Positions 47,916 through 59,418 of a DNA stretch of 64,000 nucleotides are shown here, one piece after another (the first letter of the stretch is position 1; every line of letters begins with the position of its first letter). Under the pieces are notes generated by a model. That model searched no databases, had not been told where the DNA came from, and saw only the letters and a list, made by a program, of their open reading frames with translations. Position numbers and translations under genes: made by a program. The stretch comes from Catonia carolina (lineage: Eukaryota; Arthropoda; Insecta; Hemiptera; Achilidae), in NCBI GenBank assembly GCA_035578175.1, contig JAQMRL010000001.1:57249553-57313552 (forward strand), read 5' to 3'.

Positions 47916-49407
47916 CGTTTAATGTTCATTTTCCAAGAAGGTTTATGAGCTTTGTGATATTTGTTCGAATCGCTAATCTCTTAAGATGAGTTTTCATAAA
48001 CCTCTATCATATTCTTTTGGTTTTTCCTATTGTAAACTGAAATCAAATATCGTTATAAACATGATTTCTTGTTCACATGTTTGTCATGTATAGATTCATA
48101 TTTTTTGCAAGTGAAGTTTATAAAATGTTTAATATCCGTATGTAGGTACGCGTCATTCTCGTTGTTGTCACAGACAAAATGTATAGAATTTTTGATTATG
48201 GTTAATGTTGCAGAAATAATGTTCATGTTTTCACTGGACAAATAAGCTACATTTATATCTAAATAAATTATATCGTAATACAAATCGTAGATATATATCG
48301 CGATTTTATAGTTACATCATTACACAATTAGTACAGATGTTAAAATTCTTAGTTAAAGCTTTTAGTTAAAAGGCCTTTTTGAAGTCTTTGACGAAAAAAA
48401 TGGTTTACCGTTTCTTATAGAAAGAAATTTAGTTTATCACAGAATGAAAATAGAACTTTAGAATAAAATGACATATATGGAATTTAGGTTATATGGCCAA
48501 AGACAATGTGGTATGGTGTAGATAGAACACTTAAGCGCATTGTTAGACGCAACCACGCTGATAGAAAATATACGGGAGAGGTGAGACAAATGACAAGTGA
48601 CATTCAATCGCTGCTCGATTAAAGTGTGCTGCTTTTTATCACAACTGGTATCCGTTAAATTAAATTGCTTCTACTCCTACTTATACTTAACTTTTTTGTG
48701 ATTTACAGTGCTCTGTGTAATAATATTGATTAACGAAGAAATGTAGTGGTCAAGGCGCAAGGTAATTCTTTCCCTATTATTTTTGTATTTACGGTTTGAA
48801 AACGTTTTTATTTGTTTTGTCAGTTACAGAAAGTTTGTATTTAACAGTTTTGTTACATTTTATTAACTTTTGAAAGTTGTTTATTGTAAGTTTAGGTTTA
48901 TATGAGATGAATTATTACCACTTAGCATGATTTATATGTGTTAACAATATGATACGATAAAATTTGTTATTTCTGTAAAGTTAATAGTTAATATTTTGTC
49001 AAAGTAACTAAAATCATTAATGAGGTTAAACCAGATTACAACTTGACTGGATATACACAGCTCGACGATTTAGTTTTAATTATTATATTATTCCAAGCTA
49101 CTTCAGATGACCACCAGTTAAATCTGAACTTCATCATCCCAATTTTACCCACCGTTTATTTATCACGCATGTGGAATTCAAACTTTACCGACATTTTACT
49201 GTAAAATATGAATGTTACGATGAACTAAAAATAATAATCTGCTGAGCGTTTTCATAAATTTCCATATTAATTTGATTACCTGATGAATAATAAATCCACT
49301 ATTTTTTGCTTTTATTTCATTACAGAGTACATTACGGTGCACTACGTTAACACTGAACCTTGATTATCCAAAAAAAGTGAAACGAGTGTATAAATGTCTA
49401 TCTTGGA
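47916..49407. other. No recognisable feature
   Basis: AT-rich. A 76-codon minus-strand frame at 48283-48053 shows no motif. Confidence 0.45.
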
Positions 49408-49565
49408 GGAGATAACTCTAGTGTTTTACATCTCTACCTCTTCTGTTCTTAAATGCTTTAGTCATGTAACTGGCTTACCATGTTATAAGAAACAACACTA
49501 TTTTTTGTAGCCAGGAACTAGCTGATCGAGTGCAAATACTGTAGTACTCCACCTGCCTGCTATGG
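49408..49565 (+). repeat. Interspersed repeat family B, 3' part only
   Basis: It matches the right-hand part of the unit at 8146-8545, from GAGATAACTCTAGTGTTTTA through CATCTCTACCTCTTCTGTTC to CTCCACCTGCCTGCTATGG. The left part, with the AGCCGAAAGGCT hairpin, is absent, as expected for 5' truncation. Confidence 0.75.
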
Positions 49566-49626
49566 TCATAAATTATTACTATTGAGGTGTAATTCTTAAT
49601 AAATTTGACTAATTTAAAACAAAGAA

Positions 49627-49971
49627 TTAGGTTTGGGACACAATTTGTGGCCCGAAATACTGTACTTTTGAAACCTCTGAATATACAATATTTGTGGTTT
49701 TGTTGCCCTTTGGCAGCAAAATAAATTGTTTTTCTGCACTTTCAGCTCTAGAAAGTCCGACATAAAGTTGTCTATGAGGGTGAAGGAAGCACTCTTGTCT
49801 CAAAACGATCCCCACCGTTTTAAATGTTTGTCCCTGCAATTTAACACAATTGAATAAAATGCACAGAAGAATACCGATCGAAAAGAAAGAGACAGTTGAT
49901 TTATGGCTGAGATAAGAGACAGTTATAAGTGGGTGCTGTACGCAGAGTAATTTTGGAAATATATGACTCAT
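49627..49971 (-). pseudogene. Helitron-type (PIF1-like) helicase, C-terminal fragment
   Basis: The 114-codon minus-strand frame contains, from about residue 43, VKLQGQTFKTVGIVL and then QLYVGLSRAESAEKQFILLP and TTNIVYSEV. This is the conserved end of PIF1-family helicases found in Helitrons: a KSQGQT(F/L)xxVGxxL motif, then (Q/G)LYVALSRxxSxxxLxxL, then NVVYxEV. The Lys-Ser before QGQT has changed to Lys-Leu. The first 42 residues fit poorly and may be in the wrong frame. The replication-initiator domain and the ATP-binding part are absent. Family B repeat sequence lies just beyond its end at 49565. The Helitron ends (5' TC, 3' hairpin plus CTRR) were not identified. Confidence 0.75.
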
Positions 49972-50324
49972 TCACTACCTGTCGAATGAAAACTGAAGTC
50001 GAATGAAATATATGAAATACAGTGCAAAAATAAAAATTTTGAATATATCTGAATTTTTAACTTTTTGTGAAATCGAATGTAATTCTTCACGTTTTTCTAT
50101 GAAATATAAAAGTCAAATCATGTTTCTAGCCCAAATAATACATCATCCAGAGGACGTAAAACAAATGAAAGTGCTGTGCACCCGATCAACTAAAACATGC
50201 GACATCGTCACAGTTTAAGTTGCTTAACTCACTTAATTAAAGTTGCAAAATAGTCTATATTGAACAGGAAGCTCTAAGCTTTGCAACAATGAAAATTTTT
50301 TTAAAATCAGTTCTGTAATTTCTG

Positions 50325-50390
50325 ATATTACCTCATACAAACAAACAAACAAACAGACGTTTCTTCTTTATTGTATTAGTATAGCTTCCA
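50325..50390 (+). repeat. Simple repeat and element-like 3' tail
   Basis: A run of CAAA units is followed by CAGACGTTTCTTCTTTATTG and TATTAGTATAG. A short tetranucleotide run followed by TTTAT-TATTAGTATAG looks like the 3' end of a non-autonomous element, recalling the TTTTATATAATAGAT end of family D. The body could not be delimited. Confidence 0.4.
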
Positions 50391-53176
50391 TCTTTTAAAA
50401 GGTCTTTCTTTCATGCAATTTCCGTAAAAGTCATACTCTTACTCATACTCATACTTTGGATTTCAGCTGTCTTTTTTTCATTTTAAATTTACACAAATAT
50501 AATGTATAAAACTTTAGAATCTATCTGCATTCCTTTGTAGGTTACACCAAAATTCGTTTGTAAATACATTATGTATTAATTTCTTCTCTAATACTCCTAC
50601 ACTTCAATCAACACTAATTAATGAAAATAATTCACTTACTGAGTTATTTTACCCTACAGCAAAATTCAGGTTTCGAATCTTACAGGGATGGACACCCAAA
50701 TGATTTAGGTCAAAATTTATCATTAAGAGAGTTTTAAAATTTCAGAATGTTTTAAAAATCGCCAAAACTTGTTACTTGAGTAGCTTCTACAGCAGCTACT
50801 TCATATCCTCAGATCTTATCAAAACAAAAGTTTATCTATATCCATCAAAATCAAATCCATTGTGAATTAACGGAATACTTTAATGGTAACCTCTCCCTGT
50901 ACCATATCAAGTAGATAAAAACTTTCAAATCTAGACGTTAAGCAAGTGAATAGTGCTAGATATAACGATGAAAACAAAATAAATTCAAAACTTCTTTGCA
51001 CTTCCAAGACAATATAAATGCCACAATTATCTTCATGTAGTTTCTTCTTTAGTCGTGTCATTACAATCTGTAAGTAATCCTGTTACAGTACGTATAAATA
51101 ATAAACACACGCTGCACAATTAGTTTTAATGGAAGGTAACATTAGAAAAATGTCAGTAAAAAAGAATATAGAGATGTTATTAACAATTTTCAATATTAAT
51201 ACTTCTGTCATTCAAGGACATGTACTGTGGTGTATAATATAAAATATATTCAAAGAAACAAATGAGGCTCCATACTTGCAAGTACAGTGACTGTAAAAAG
51301 TGAAGGCCATTGAAGTAATTGTCGAAAGAAATAATATTATTAAAAAAATTCAATCATGTTCATTACTCGTATGATCTTGAATTTAGTGTTTGTACAACAT
51401 AATCCTACCTTTGTAATAGTGTATGAATAGTATTAAGTAATTTGCCTTCGTACAAAACTTGTTTAATTCTACAAAAATTAGATTTGTGAAAACACACAAT
51501 GCAGTACTATTTGATTATAGTACGAAACAGGAAAAATTGATATATAAAATAGAATGTACTTTTGTATAATAAGGATTAATTATTATTCCATTATAATACA
51601 TAAATTGCATTGTAATAAATTAGGAATAATACAGGGAGGAATAATACATTATTGCTTGCAGAAAATAGTTCTTATCATTATAATTACCACCTGTAGTTTG
51701 TTAGGCCTGTATGATAAATATAAACTTATTTGTAATACAAATAATATTAATTTTGTAAAAAGTGGCAAAATGAGGCCGATGAAAGCGTCTTTTGAATAAG
51801 TTTCTCGACGGATGGTCGGACCTGTTTCGATTGTTGTCCCTTAGACAGTGAAGGATTTTACTGTGTTGATATGCCTTTTGTAATTTTTCTATTTTATTCT
51901 TTAATCTTTTAAGTTTTAGTTATTCCTTCATGTTCCTTTAATAATTTTTTTAGATTATTCTAACAAAGAGCAGGATTTACAATTCGCTTCAATTATTTAT
52001 TTACTCACAGTGATTCTTCACTATTATGGAAATTAGATAACCAAATTACATAAAAGGACAAAAGCCTCCTTTGAATCAGCAGTAACGTACAAGTAGATGT
52101 AAAATAATGTGATTTTTGAGTGTTACTTTATTAAAATCAATGCGCTTAGAAAAAATGACTGCGAATGGGAGAAATTGTATGGGTACATTTTTGGTTGGCA
52201 GTAAGTAAAATTAACTAATCATTTGAATACAAATAGCCATATTATCTTTTTTAGTTAAGTATTAAGTTAATAATGTTTTGCAACGAATTTGATCTACTGC
52301 TAACTTAAGTAATTTATTGTAATTTACTAGTATTTAGTTTAATATTAGGCTAAATAGATATCGTAATGTAGTACTTTGTTATTAAAATAGTTGCTGTATT
52401 TTAAAAATATAGTTTTTAATTTTTTAATTAACGAGTTCTTAAAGGAACCGGAAAAGACGTTGCAATATGTTATGCTTATAACCCAATAAGGGTTCCACGT
52501 AACCCATTTATCGTTAAGATGATTGTTTTTAAATTTAACGAGTCAGAAAATATCACCAATATTTTGATGTCTGTTAAGTACCCTTTAACGACATAAAAAT
52601 AATTTAAAATTTTTTTTTTATTTAATTATCTTCATTATAAAATACGTTTGGCGATTACTGAAACTCCGTTTTTGATATCCGTTTTGATTAGAACTCTGCA
52701 CAAAGATTTACACACTAATTACGTGAACAATGTTTCGAAAGCTGTATCTCCGATTTAAGAATAGACTTAAATGAAAAACCTCTTATACTTAATTGACATG
52801 CACCGAATTCACCACACAATCTAAGAAGAAGGCTCTGTAGAAGATGAAGGAGACACATGCTTGATTCAACACCCAACAGATGAATGATTCCCGAACCAAC
52901 CATAAATTAAATGAGTAAATGTCCTACTGGTGAGTGGTATTCGTCTCTAGTCATTAAGTAGTCATATTTTTGTTATGTTTATGACCAGATTCACTGGTTG
53001 TAAGTTGTTATAGCCTACAGTTTTAAATGAAGATCTAAAAAATGAATTGTTTGCAACAGTCATTTGGCAAATTATGGCAGATAATAAAAATATACCTAAC
53101 GGTAATAGAATATAATAATACATGAATAGTTAATTAATAATTATTATTATTATAATACGATGATTTTCCTCAAAAC
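50391..53176. other. No recognisable feature
   Basis: AT-rich. The short frames at 50867-51061, 51554-51799 and 52715-52903 show no family motif. Confidence 0.45.
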
Positions 53177-53548
53177 AGACAGGTGGAGTGTTAAATTATT
53201 TACACTCGATCTGCTAGTTCCAGGGTTACAAAAATAGTTTTGTTTCTTATCACAAATGATCAGTCCATTATATGACTGAAGCATTTAAGAACAGAAGAGG
53301 TAGAGGTGTAGAAGAAACTAGTCCCAGTTATATCCTCTGAGAGTAATAAATTTCATTACACAGTTAGAGCCTGTAGTAAATGAAGGTGACATTTGCAGGG
53401 TGGAAAGTAAGTGCGTTATGGACGGCTCGGCATGCTGATAAGCATACTTTTCACTCAGTGAGGAAGGCATGGTAAAACACCGTACTCCTTGTTTCAGTAA
53501 ACCCTTAAGAGGTTCAAACCAGCCTTTTGGCTGATGATTTAAACAACA
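53177..53548 (-). repeat. Interspersed repeat family B, copy 3
   Basis: The reverse complement of the unit at 8146-8545 over nearly its whole length, from ACAGGTGGAGTGTTAAATTA to CAGCCTTTTGGCTGATGA and TTTAAACAACACAA. With the copy at 8146 it defines a unit of about 0.37-0.4 kb. Confidence 0.8.
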
Positions 53549-54319
53549 CAATACGATGATTAATATTAGAATAACCGTACTACTAATAATGGTACTATTG
53601 AGTATATATGAAATTAAAGTCACGTGAAAACTACCTGAGACGTAACCTTTTCTTAAATACACAACTAACCCAATATTACGAAAATTACAGTGATTACTCT
53701 GACCATAAAAAACAGATAATAAAAGTAAATAAAATTATGAATACGAATAAAATAGCAAAGAAACGACAAAGAATAAGAAATGATGATTCAAAGGTATTTG
53801 AATTCATAAATAAAAAAATTACTAAGTACAGTACTGCAAAACTAACATTAAAAATATAAATGTTTAATTTAACTGAGAACAAGGATCCAAACACTTTGAA
53901 TATATTGTGACACTTATTGCTAAGGTCCGTTTCGGGATCTAGGTTATTAAATAATTAATACACTAAAGTTTACAATTACAAAGATTTATTACACTAAAAG
54001 ATCACAAAATAAATAATTCAACTAATTATAATTAAGAAATACAATAAATGATTAAATAATTCACTTAAAATAAATAACAAACAATAAATAACATAATAAC
54101 TTACTTAGCCTACTTACAATCACTTTTATAGATTACACTAACATACAACACAAACTGAATTCACAAAACTACACATTAACTTTACAGTATACTCACAAAA
54201 AGACTTTTTAATACACACACAACAAAGAGACGGTATAACAGTCTTGAATCACTGCAATACTCGGATGTGTAACCTGTAAATACACAACCCGATAATCACA
54301 CGGCAAAGATCACACGAAT

Positions 54320-54354
54320 ACTGACTGGACCGCGCTCGGGGGTCTCCTTTTATA
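54320..54354 (-). promoter_or_regulatory. Arthropod-type core promoter: TATA box plus TCAGT initiator
   Basis: On the minus strand TATAAAAG lies at 54354-54347 and TCAGT at 54324-54320, so the first T of the TATA box is 32 bases upstream of the initiator A. This is the usual spacing for RNA polymerase II. The GC-rich segment between them (CCCCCGAGCGCGG) stands out from the AT-rich surroundings. It probably drove the LTR element. Confidence 0.6.
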
Positions 54355-54433
54355 ATCATTCACAAAGATCGTTCCAGAACAAAGTAGTGAAATCTACTCA
54401 AGTACAAAAATAACTCTTTATTAATGAATGCTA

Positions 54434-55909
54434 ATTAATAATGCTGGGTCCAGATCAGATTCCCGCAGATGTACTCAAGTTGATTGAGGAGGAACACCTT
54501 GACACAATCACAGCTTTGTTCAACAAAATATATTGCACGGGAATAATACCGACTGAGTGGCTCAAGTCAACCTTTGTTACTATCCCAAAAAAGCAGAATG
54601 CGAAAAAATGTGATGAGTACAGAACAATCAGCTTGATGAGTCACACACTGAAGATCTTTTTGAAAATTATACATCGAAGAACATTTTTAAAGCTGGAAGA
54701 AGATATCTCAGACACACAGTTTGGTTTCAGAAATGGATTCAGTACGCGAGATGCGCTGTTTGCTTACAATGTCCTCATGCAGCGTTGTATGGATGTTAAC
54801 CAGGACATATATGCATGTTTTATTGATTATAATAAAGCATTTGATAAAGTCAGGCACAACCAACTGATAGAAGTGTTGAAACGTAAAAATATTGACTCTA
54901 GAGATATCCGAATAATTGTCAACCTGTACTTCAACCAGACAGCAACTGTTCGCGTGCAGGATGCCTTTACTAACCCAGTGGACATCAAACGGGGTGTTAG
55001 GCAGGGCTGTGTGCTCTCTCCACTTCTCTTCAACATTTATTCTGAAGAACTTTTCAGACAAGCCCTTGACATGGAGGTTGGAGGAGTTCGGGTAAATGGC
55101 ATACGTCTCAACAACTTACGTTATGCAGATGATACAGTCTTGCTGGCTAAAACAATGCAGGATCTCCAGGAACTCCTGAATAAGGTTGTTGAAGCCAGCC
55201 AACATTTTGGTCTCACCCTCAACACAAGGAAGACAAAGTGCATGGTCATCACCAAGAATGTGGTCCCACATGACGAACACCTGTATGTAGAGGGAGAGCA
55301 GTTGGAAAGAGTTATGAAGTACAGCTATCTTGGTATGACGGTGAACAGTAACCTTGATTACTCTACTGAGATCAAAATCCGCATAGAGAGAGCCCGGGCC
55401 GCATTTGTGAAAATGAAGAGGATGCTGTGCAACCACAATCTGAGTCTGGACTTGAGAATTCGTGTGCTGAGGTGTTACATCTTTCCGGTGCTGTACTATG
55501 GTGCAGAGGCCTGGACTACCAATAGGCAATGTGAACGAAGACTTGAGGCCTTTGAGATGTGGGTTTACAGAAGAATGCACAAAATATCTTGGACAGAGAG
55601 AGTCACAAACATGGAAGTCCTAAGGAGGATGCAGAAGGGAACGGAAGTGATGATCGAAATCAAGAAGAGAAAGCTGGTGTACCTCGGCCATGTCTTGAGA
55701 GGTCCAAAATATGAAATCCTTCATCTTGTCATCCAGGGAAAGATTATGGGCAAACGATCGGTTGGAAGAAGAAGAACCTCCTGGCTACGGAACCTGCGAG
55801 AGTGGTTTAATTTGTCATCCATCGACCTATTTAGAGCTACAGTTTCCAAGGTCAGGATTGCCATGATGCTAGCACACCTTCGTAATGGAGATGCTACATG
55901 AAGAAGAAG
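54434..55909 (+). mobile_element. 5'-truncated LINE, recent insertion with 11 bp target-site duplication
   Basis: AATGAATGCTA occurs at 54423-54433 and again at 55910-55920, exactly flanking the element. The 3' end is a short AAG repeat (AAGAAGAAG) that begins at the stop codon, so there is essentially no 3' UTR. The 5' end falls inside the coding region just before the RT domain, the usual result of incomplete target-primed reverse transcription. The exact duplication and uninterrupted frame indicate a young insertion. The target was the LTR-like sequence around it. Confidence 0.9.
54441..55901 (+). CDS. LINE reverse transcriptase, N-terminally truncated
   Basis: A 486-codon open frame encoding the RT and C-terminal region of a non-LTR retrotransposon. 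The RT copies element RNA at a nicked chromosomal target. Visible motifs: GPDQIPAD (3-10), YRTISLMSHTLKIFLKII (60-77), FGFRNGFSTRDALF (94-107), motif A FIDYNKAFD with catalytic D129, GVRQGCVLSPLLFNIY (185-200) and the catalytic YADD at 228-231. HFGLTLNTRKTKCM (255-268) and YLGM (296-299) follow. The C-terminus carries YGAEAWTT, FEMWVYRRMHKISW and KLVYLGHVLR, typical of insect 'endonuclease-reverse transcriptase' LINEs. No stop or frameshift interrupts it and the key Asp residues are present. The endonuclease is missing, and the first ATG is accidental at the truncation point, so the copy cannot be autonomous. Clade is RTE-like but not settled. A shorter relative lies at 3850-4185. Confidence 0.9.
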   Translation: MLGPDQIPADVLKLIEEEHLDTITALFNKIYCTGIIPTEWLKSTFVTIPKKQNAKKCDEYRTISLMSHTLKIFLKIIHRRTFLKLEEDISDTQFGFRNGFSTRDALFAYNVLMQRCMDVNQDIYACFIDYNKAFDKVRHNQLIEVLKRKNIDSRDIRIIVNLYFNQTATVRVQDAFTNPVDIKRGVRQGCVLSPLLFNIYSEELFRQALDMEVGGVRVNGIRLNNLRYADDTVLLAKTMQDLQELLNKVVEASQHFGLTLNTRKTKCMVITKNVVPHDEHLYVEGEQLERVMKYSYLGMTVNSNLDYSTEIKIRIERARAAFVKMKRMLCNHNLSLDLRIRVLRCYIFPVLYYGAEAWTTNRQCERRLEAFEMWVYRRMHKISWTERVTNMEVLRRMQKGTEVMIEIKKRKLVYLGHVLRGPKYEILHLVIQGKIMGKRSVGRRRTSWLRNLREWFNLSSIDLFRATVSKVRIAMMLAHLRNGDAT

Positions 55910-56033
55910 AATGAATGCTAGAAAAATCTTGTTAATAGGTCAACAAAAAGTCTTTTGTAAATAGAAAACGTAAACAACCTGCCTCCCTCATAATAGCTGT
56001 ACACAATACCTAAACTAAATTATAGTTATTACA

Positions 56034-56494
56034 ACCCTTATGAATGAATAGACACACTTTTACGGCTATTGTGTGTTGTTATTTCTGTCTTTATTACTCT
56101 CTTCTGTTGTTACTATTACTTCACACTCTATACTATTTCATGAATGGATTTCTGGAACTTTCGACAAAAATCTTTAATTCGATCTGTCACAATATTATGT
56201 TTAACACCGTACTAGACTTTATATCAAATATCAGTTTGATCAGTGCTATGAAATAAACAGACGTATGATAATTTTAATGAAATAGTTATTGTTTTATTTA
56301 AATTTCGAAGTTTTTCATAGCCTAGTTTAATTTGTTTTTATATGTATAGAGTTTTTGTTTTTTTTACATTCTATTTTCAATCAATTTGTTTTTTCTTCAT
56401 AAACTTTTAAACTTTAGAGTTCATTCCACTGTTGATTTTATACATGTTGTAAAATATTCCTTATATAAGTACATTTTTATAACTCAGAAAATAA
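56034..56494. other. No recognisable feature
   Basis: AT-rich. A 70-codon frame at 56044-56256 with leucine-rich low-complexity sequence reads as chance. Confidence 0.4.
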
Positions 56495-56700
56495 ATGTGA
56501 GGACCTTCCATCTTGGTTGATTTTCAGCCTCACACTCCCATTAAATTTCACAAATCTTACTTCTTCTACTTGGTTTCCTAGCAACGAAACTTTGTTTAGA
56601 CAAATTAAATAATTTTTAAATATTTATTTTAAACCAGCTGGGTTTATTTATACTCACTACAAGACCAAATATAAACAGATCTACTGTGACTCATTTTTGA
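56495..56700 (+). repeat. Interspersed repeat family C, diverged partial copy
   Basis: It shares GAGGACC...CACTCCCATTAAA, CTTCTTCTACTTGGTTTCCT, AGCAACGAAACTTTG and TATTTATTTTAAACCAGCTG with family C, in the same order. The stem after CAGCTG is preserved as GTTTAT...ATAAAC, although the CTGGAG/CTCCAG bases have changed. It is older than the other three copies. Confidence 0.6.
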
Positions 56701-59418
56701 ATCGTTACATCAGATATAAGAAACCTGTTACTCAGGCTCACCATTTTATAATCGTATATAATAATTTATATTATCGTACTTATAATCATACTTAGCCACT
56801 CGTACTTATAATCCAATTATAACTACCTATATAAAGTGCTACTTCTGTTCTCTCGGAATAACAATTTACACAACTTGGTTTAAATGAAAAAGGCCTACAT
56901 GTAAATAACCCATTCCTAACAATGATGAATCATTAACTCTGTTTTTATTGTCACTGAGAATTACTGTTTAGAACAGCAACATGCCTTCTGTTTTCTAGAC
57001 TTTCAAGAGAAATGCTCTGCAGAAGTTTCTGATAAAAGGAATAGAAATGGATATTTGAATAACTTGTAATACATGCACTGTTATAACCTGTCTTTGCACC
57101 CCTTCTTTTGTTTCTATATACTTTTTAAGGAATGGGCTCCAAACGGCTCAAAAATTCAAGGCGTAATTTAGCTAATGAAAACTACAGAATCAACAAATTT
57201 AAAATCAAGGAAGATTTTACAGTTTTTGATTATAAGTATTTCAAAACAGTTGGCTGTTTTAACAACTTTTTCTATAAATTTAAATAAACGTTCAAATTAT
57301 TATCAAATGTTACTTCCAAAAAATATCAGACAAGACTTATTTCAGTTAAATGCCTACTCGATATAAAGTAAGTTGATTGAATGAAATTAATTCTAACTGA
57401 AAAAGTTATTATAAAACATGTATTTAAATTAAATTACAGTTTTTCTTCAGACTCTATCTAAAAGTTTTATTTAAATCAATTTTTCAGCTTATAAAAATTC
57501 TAGTTGCTACGGATAGCTTTGTATTGCTTCAGGTCATCAGCGCAAAGTACGAACTTAGAATATTTTGAATATTAATGTATATCACTGATACAAAATAATA
57601 GAATGAAAAGAAAACCAACCTTAAAACCTTTTGGTGCACCGGACTGAACAGATATGGGTTACAATCTATGGACCTGCTTAGGTACTTCTTAGTACTGTAC
57701 TCCTTTGGGATTTATAACATTAACGAATTGAATTCTATCAGTAACATGTTAAAGCAATAATGCAATTAACTGTTTGGAAAAAAGGAAATGTAATCTACAG
57801 AACTAGTTGTCCACCTTATTCTAAACTTCAGAGAAATAGGTGTAAATTGTATCAACCTGTATGAGACATTATTCGAGTTTTTTTAGTACGTATTCAATGA
57901 AATTTGCTGAATTCGTTAACAATGATCGACCTGGAAAAGCTGTGATGTTGATGCCATAACTTAGACTTCCTAGAAAACATTATTCTTCTATGCAAAAACT
58001 GTTCAAAACCTGAAATGGAAACGAGAAAATAGCTACAGGTCTGTAATGAGACACATTCGAATAGTTTCCTTATTTACAAATGGGGATGACTTTGGTATTC
58101 TTCCAAACAGAAGGAAAGGTTTCAGTTTTCAAGCAAACATTAAAAATATAATTAAAGTATACTACATTAAATACATCCAAAATGTAAACAAATGTTGAAA
58201 TGAAAGAAAAAATTATAATCTTTAAAGTTTTACATTGACAAATATAATTAAATTATTAGACTGTCTTCTCTGAATATTCATCGTGTTGCCCCATTCAAGG
58301 AAAATTCAAACGACTGGAAAATGTGATGCCAATATCAACTTTTTTTTGTGTCCCACCTTGGCTATTCAAAATCACACACTGAACTTCACCACTGTTTTCA
58401 TCTGCTCACTCTTGAATCATTCAATTAAATTTTGATTATTTAAATTGTTTTAATGTTTGACGTTCTTGTTATTTTCAGTTTTTTCAGTTCAATTTTAAAT
58501 TATACGTTTAATAAAGTATAGGCCTACATCTATTGTAATAAAAACAGATTCCTAACTATAAGTTCAGATCATTAATTGGGAAAACCTTTCGTGAAGTGTA
58601 TTGGGTTGAGTCGTCAGTGACTATTTCAAGTGGTGTACTAGGAACAGGTGTACTACAAAATAACTACCGGCTTAAATCCGTAGCAAGTACAAGTTGCTAT
58701 TACAAAATTATTACTTAGAAACTAAAATAATTTAACAAGACAATGAAAGATAAGGAGGAAAATGTTTGTATTAAATATCGATCGCATTAAAGTAGGATTA
58801 TATGAGTAATTCAGTTTGAAACTTGTAAGGTTGTAAGAATAGACAAAGCATTATTAAGAAGCTCCAAATGTAAACAGCGTTCTCGATGTAATTACTAGGT
58901 ATTATTTTTGTTATTTAGTACGTGCTTTCCGCAGTGTGGATGAAGGTGAACAATGCAGTTCGGGTATGAGAATAGGTAGACCATAGACCGTAGTAGACAC
59001 TGGCTGTAATTATATTGGTTGTGTTCTTCGTATTTATACTAGCCGGTTTAAAGTATTGCTTTCGTATGACTCGCCTCGTCACTAAGATAGTTCTGGCTGA
59101 ACCAAGTATAACGGTAGTCTACATCGGTATAGTTACCAAAAGTAAAAGGTATTTTGTATCATTAAAGTTTAGTACTCGTACTGCGTTGTACTAGGAACAG
59201 ATATTCCAACCTAACTTTAGTTGGAATTAAAGTGTGCAATCGTTATTGCAGAAACTTAGTTTAGATTTATGTGGCAGAAAGCCCTCCTTATAAAAAAACG
59301 TGATAAATTTTCTTCATTTATTAGTACCCAAAGTTTAATTAAATGCTTATTAAAATACGATTTAGTACTAAGTAGCATTGGAATATTTGTTAACAAGTAA
59401 TACTCATTTAATATTAAA
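56701..59418. other. No recognisable feature
   Basis: AT-rich sequence with somewhat richer patches at 57600-58100 and 58900-59200. No motif, repeat or tRNA-like head recognised. Confidence 0.45.

Larger units (their letters stand above)
53906..56033 (-). mobile_element. Probable solo LTR, split by a LINE insertion
   Basis: Removing the LINE at 54434-55909 and one copy of its target duplication leaves about 640 bp. On the minus strand this begins TGTAATAACTATAA (56033) and ends with TCACA (53906), the TG...CA form of LTRs. It holds in order an upstream region, a TATA box and TCAGT initiator (54354-54320), a GC-rich leader, and an AATAAA polyadenylation signal (minus, 53990-53985) near the far end. 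This is the U3-R-U5 plan. No five-base target duplication is evident, and no gag-pol is present nearby, so the boundaries and the LTR reading are inference. Confidence 0.5.

Noticed and set aside
50335..50355. CAAA repeat as a CRISPR or regulatory array
   Set aside because: It is only a short tetranucleotide microsatellite, probably at the tail of a mobile element.
53608..53859. 83-codon lysine- and asparagine-rich frame
   Set aside because: Low-complexity coding expected by chance in AT-rich DNA.
54708..55061. Minus-strand frames of 117, 69 and 154 codons within 54708-55580
   Set aside because: They are antisense shadows of the intact LINE RT frame.
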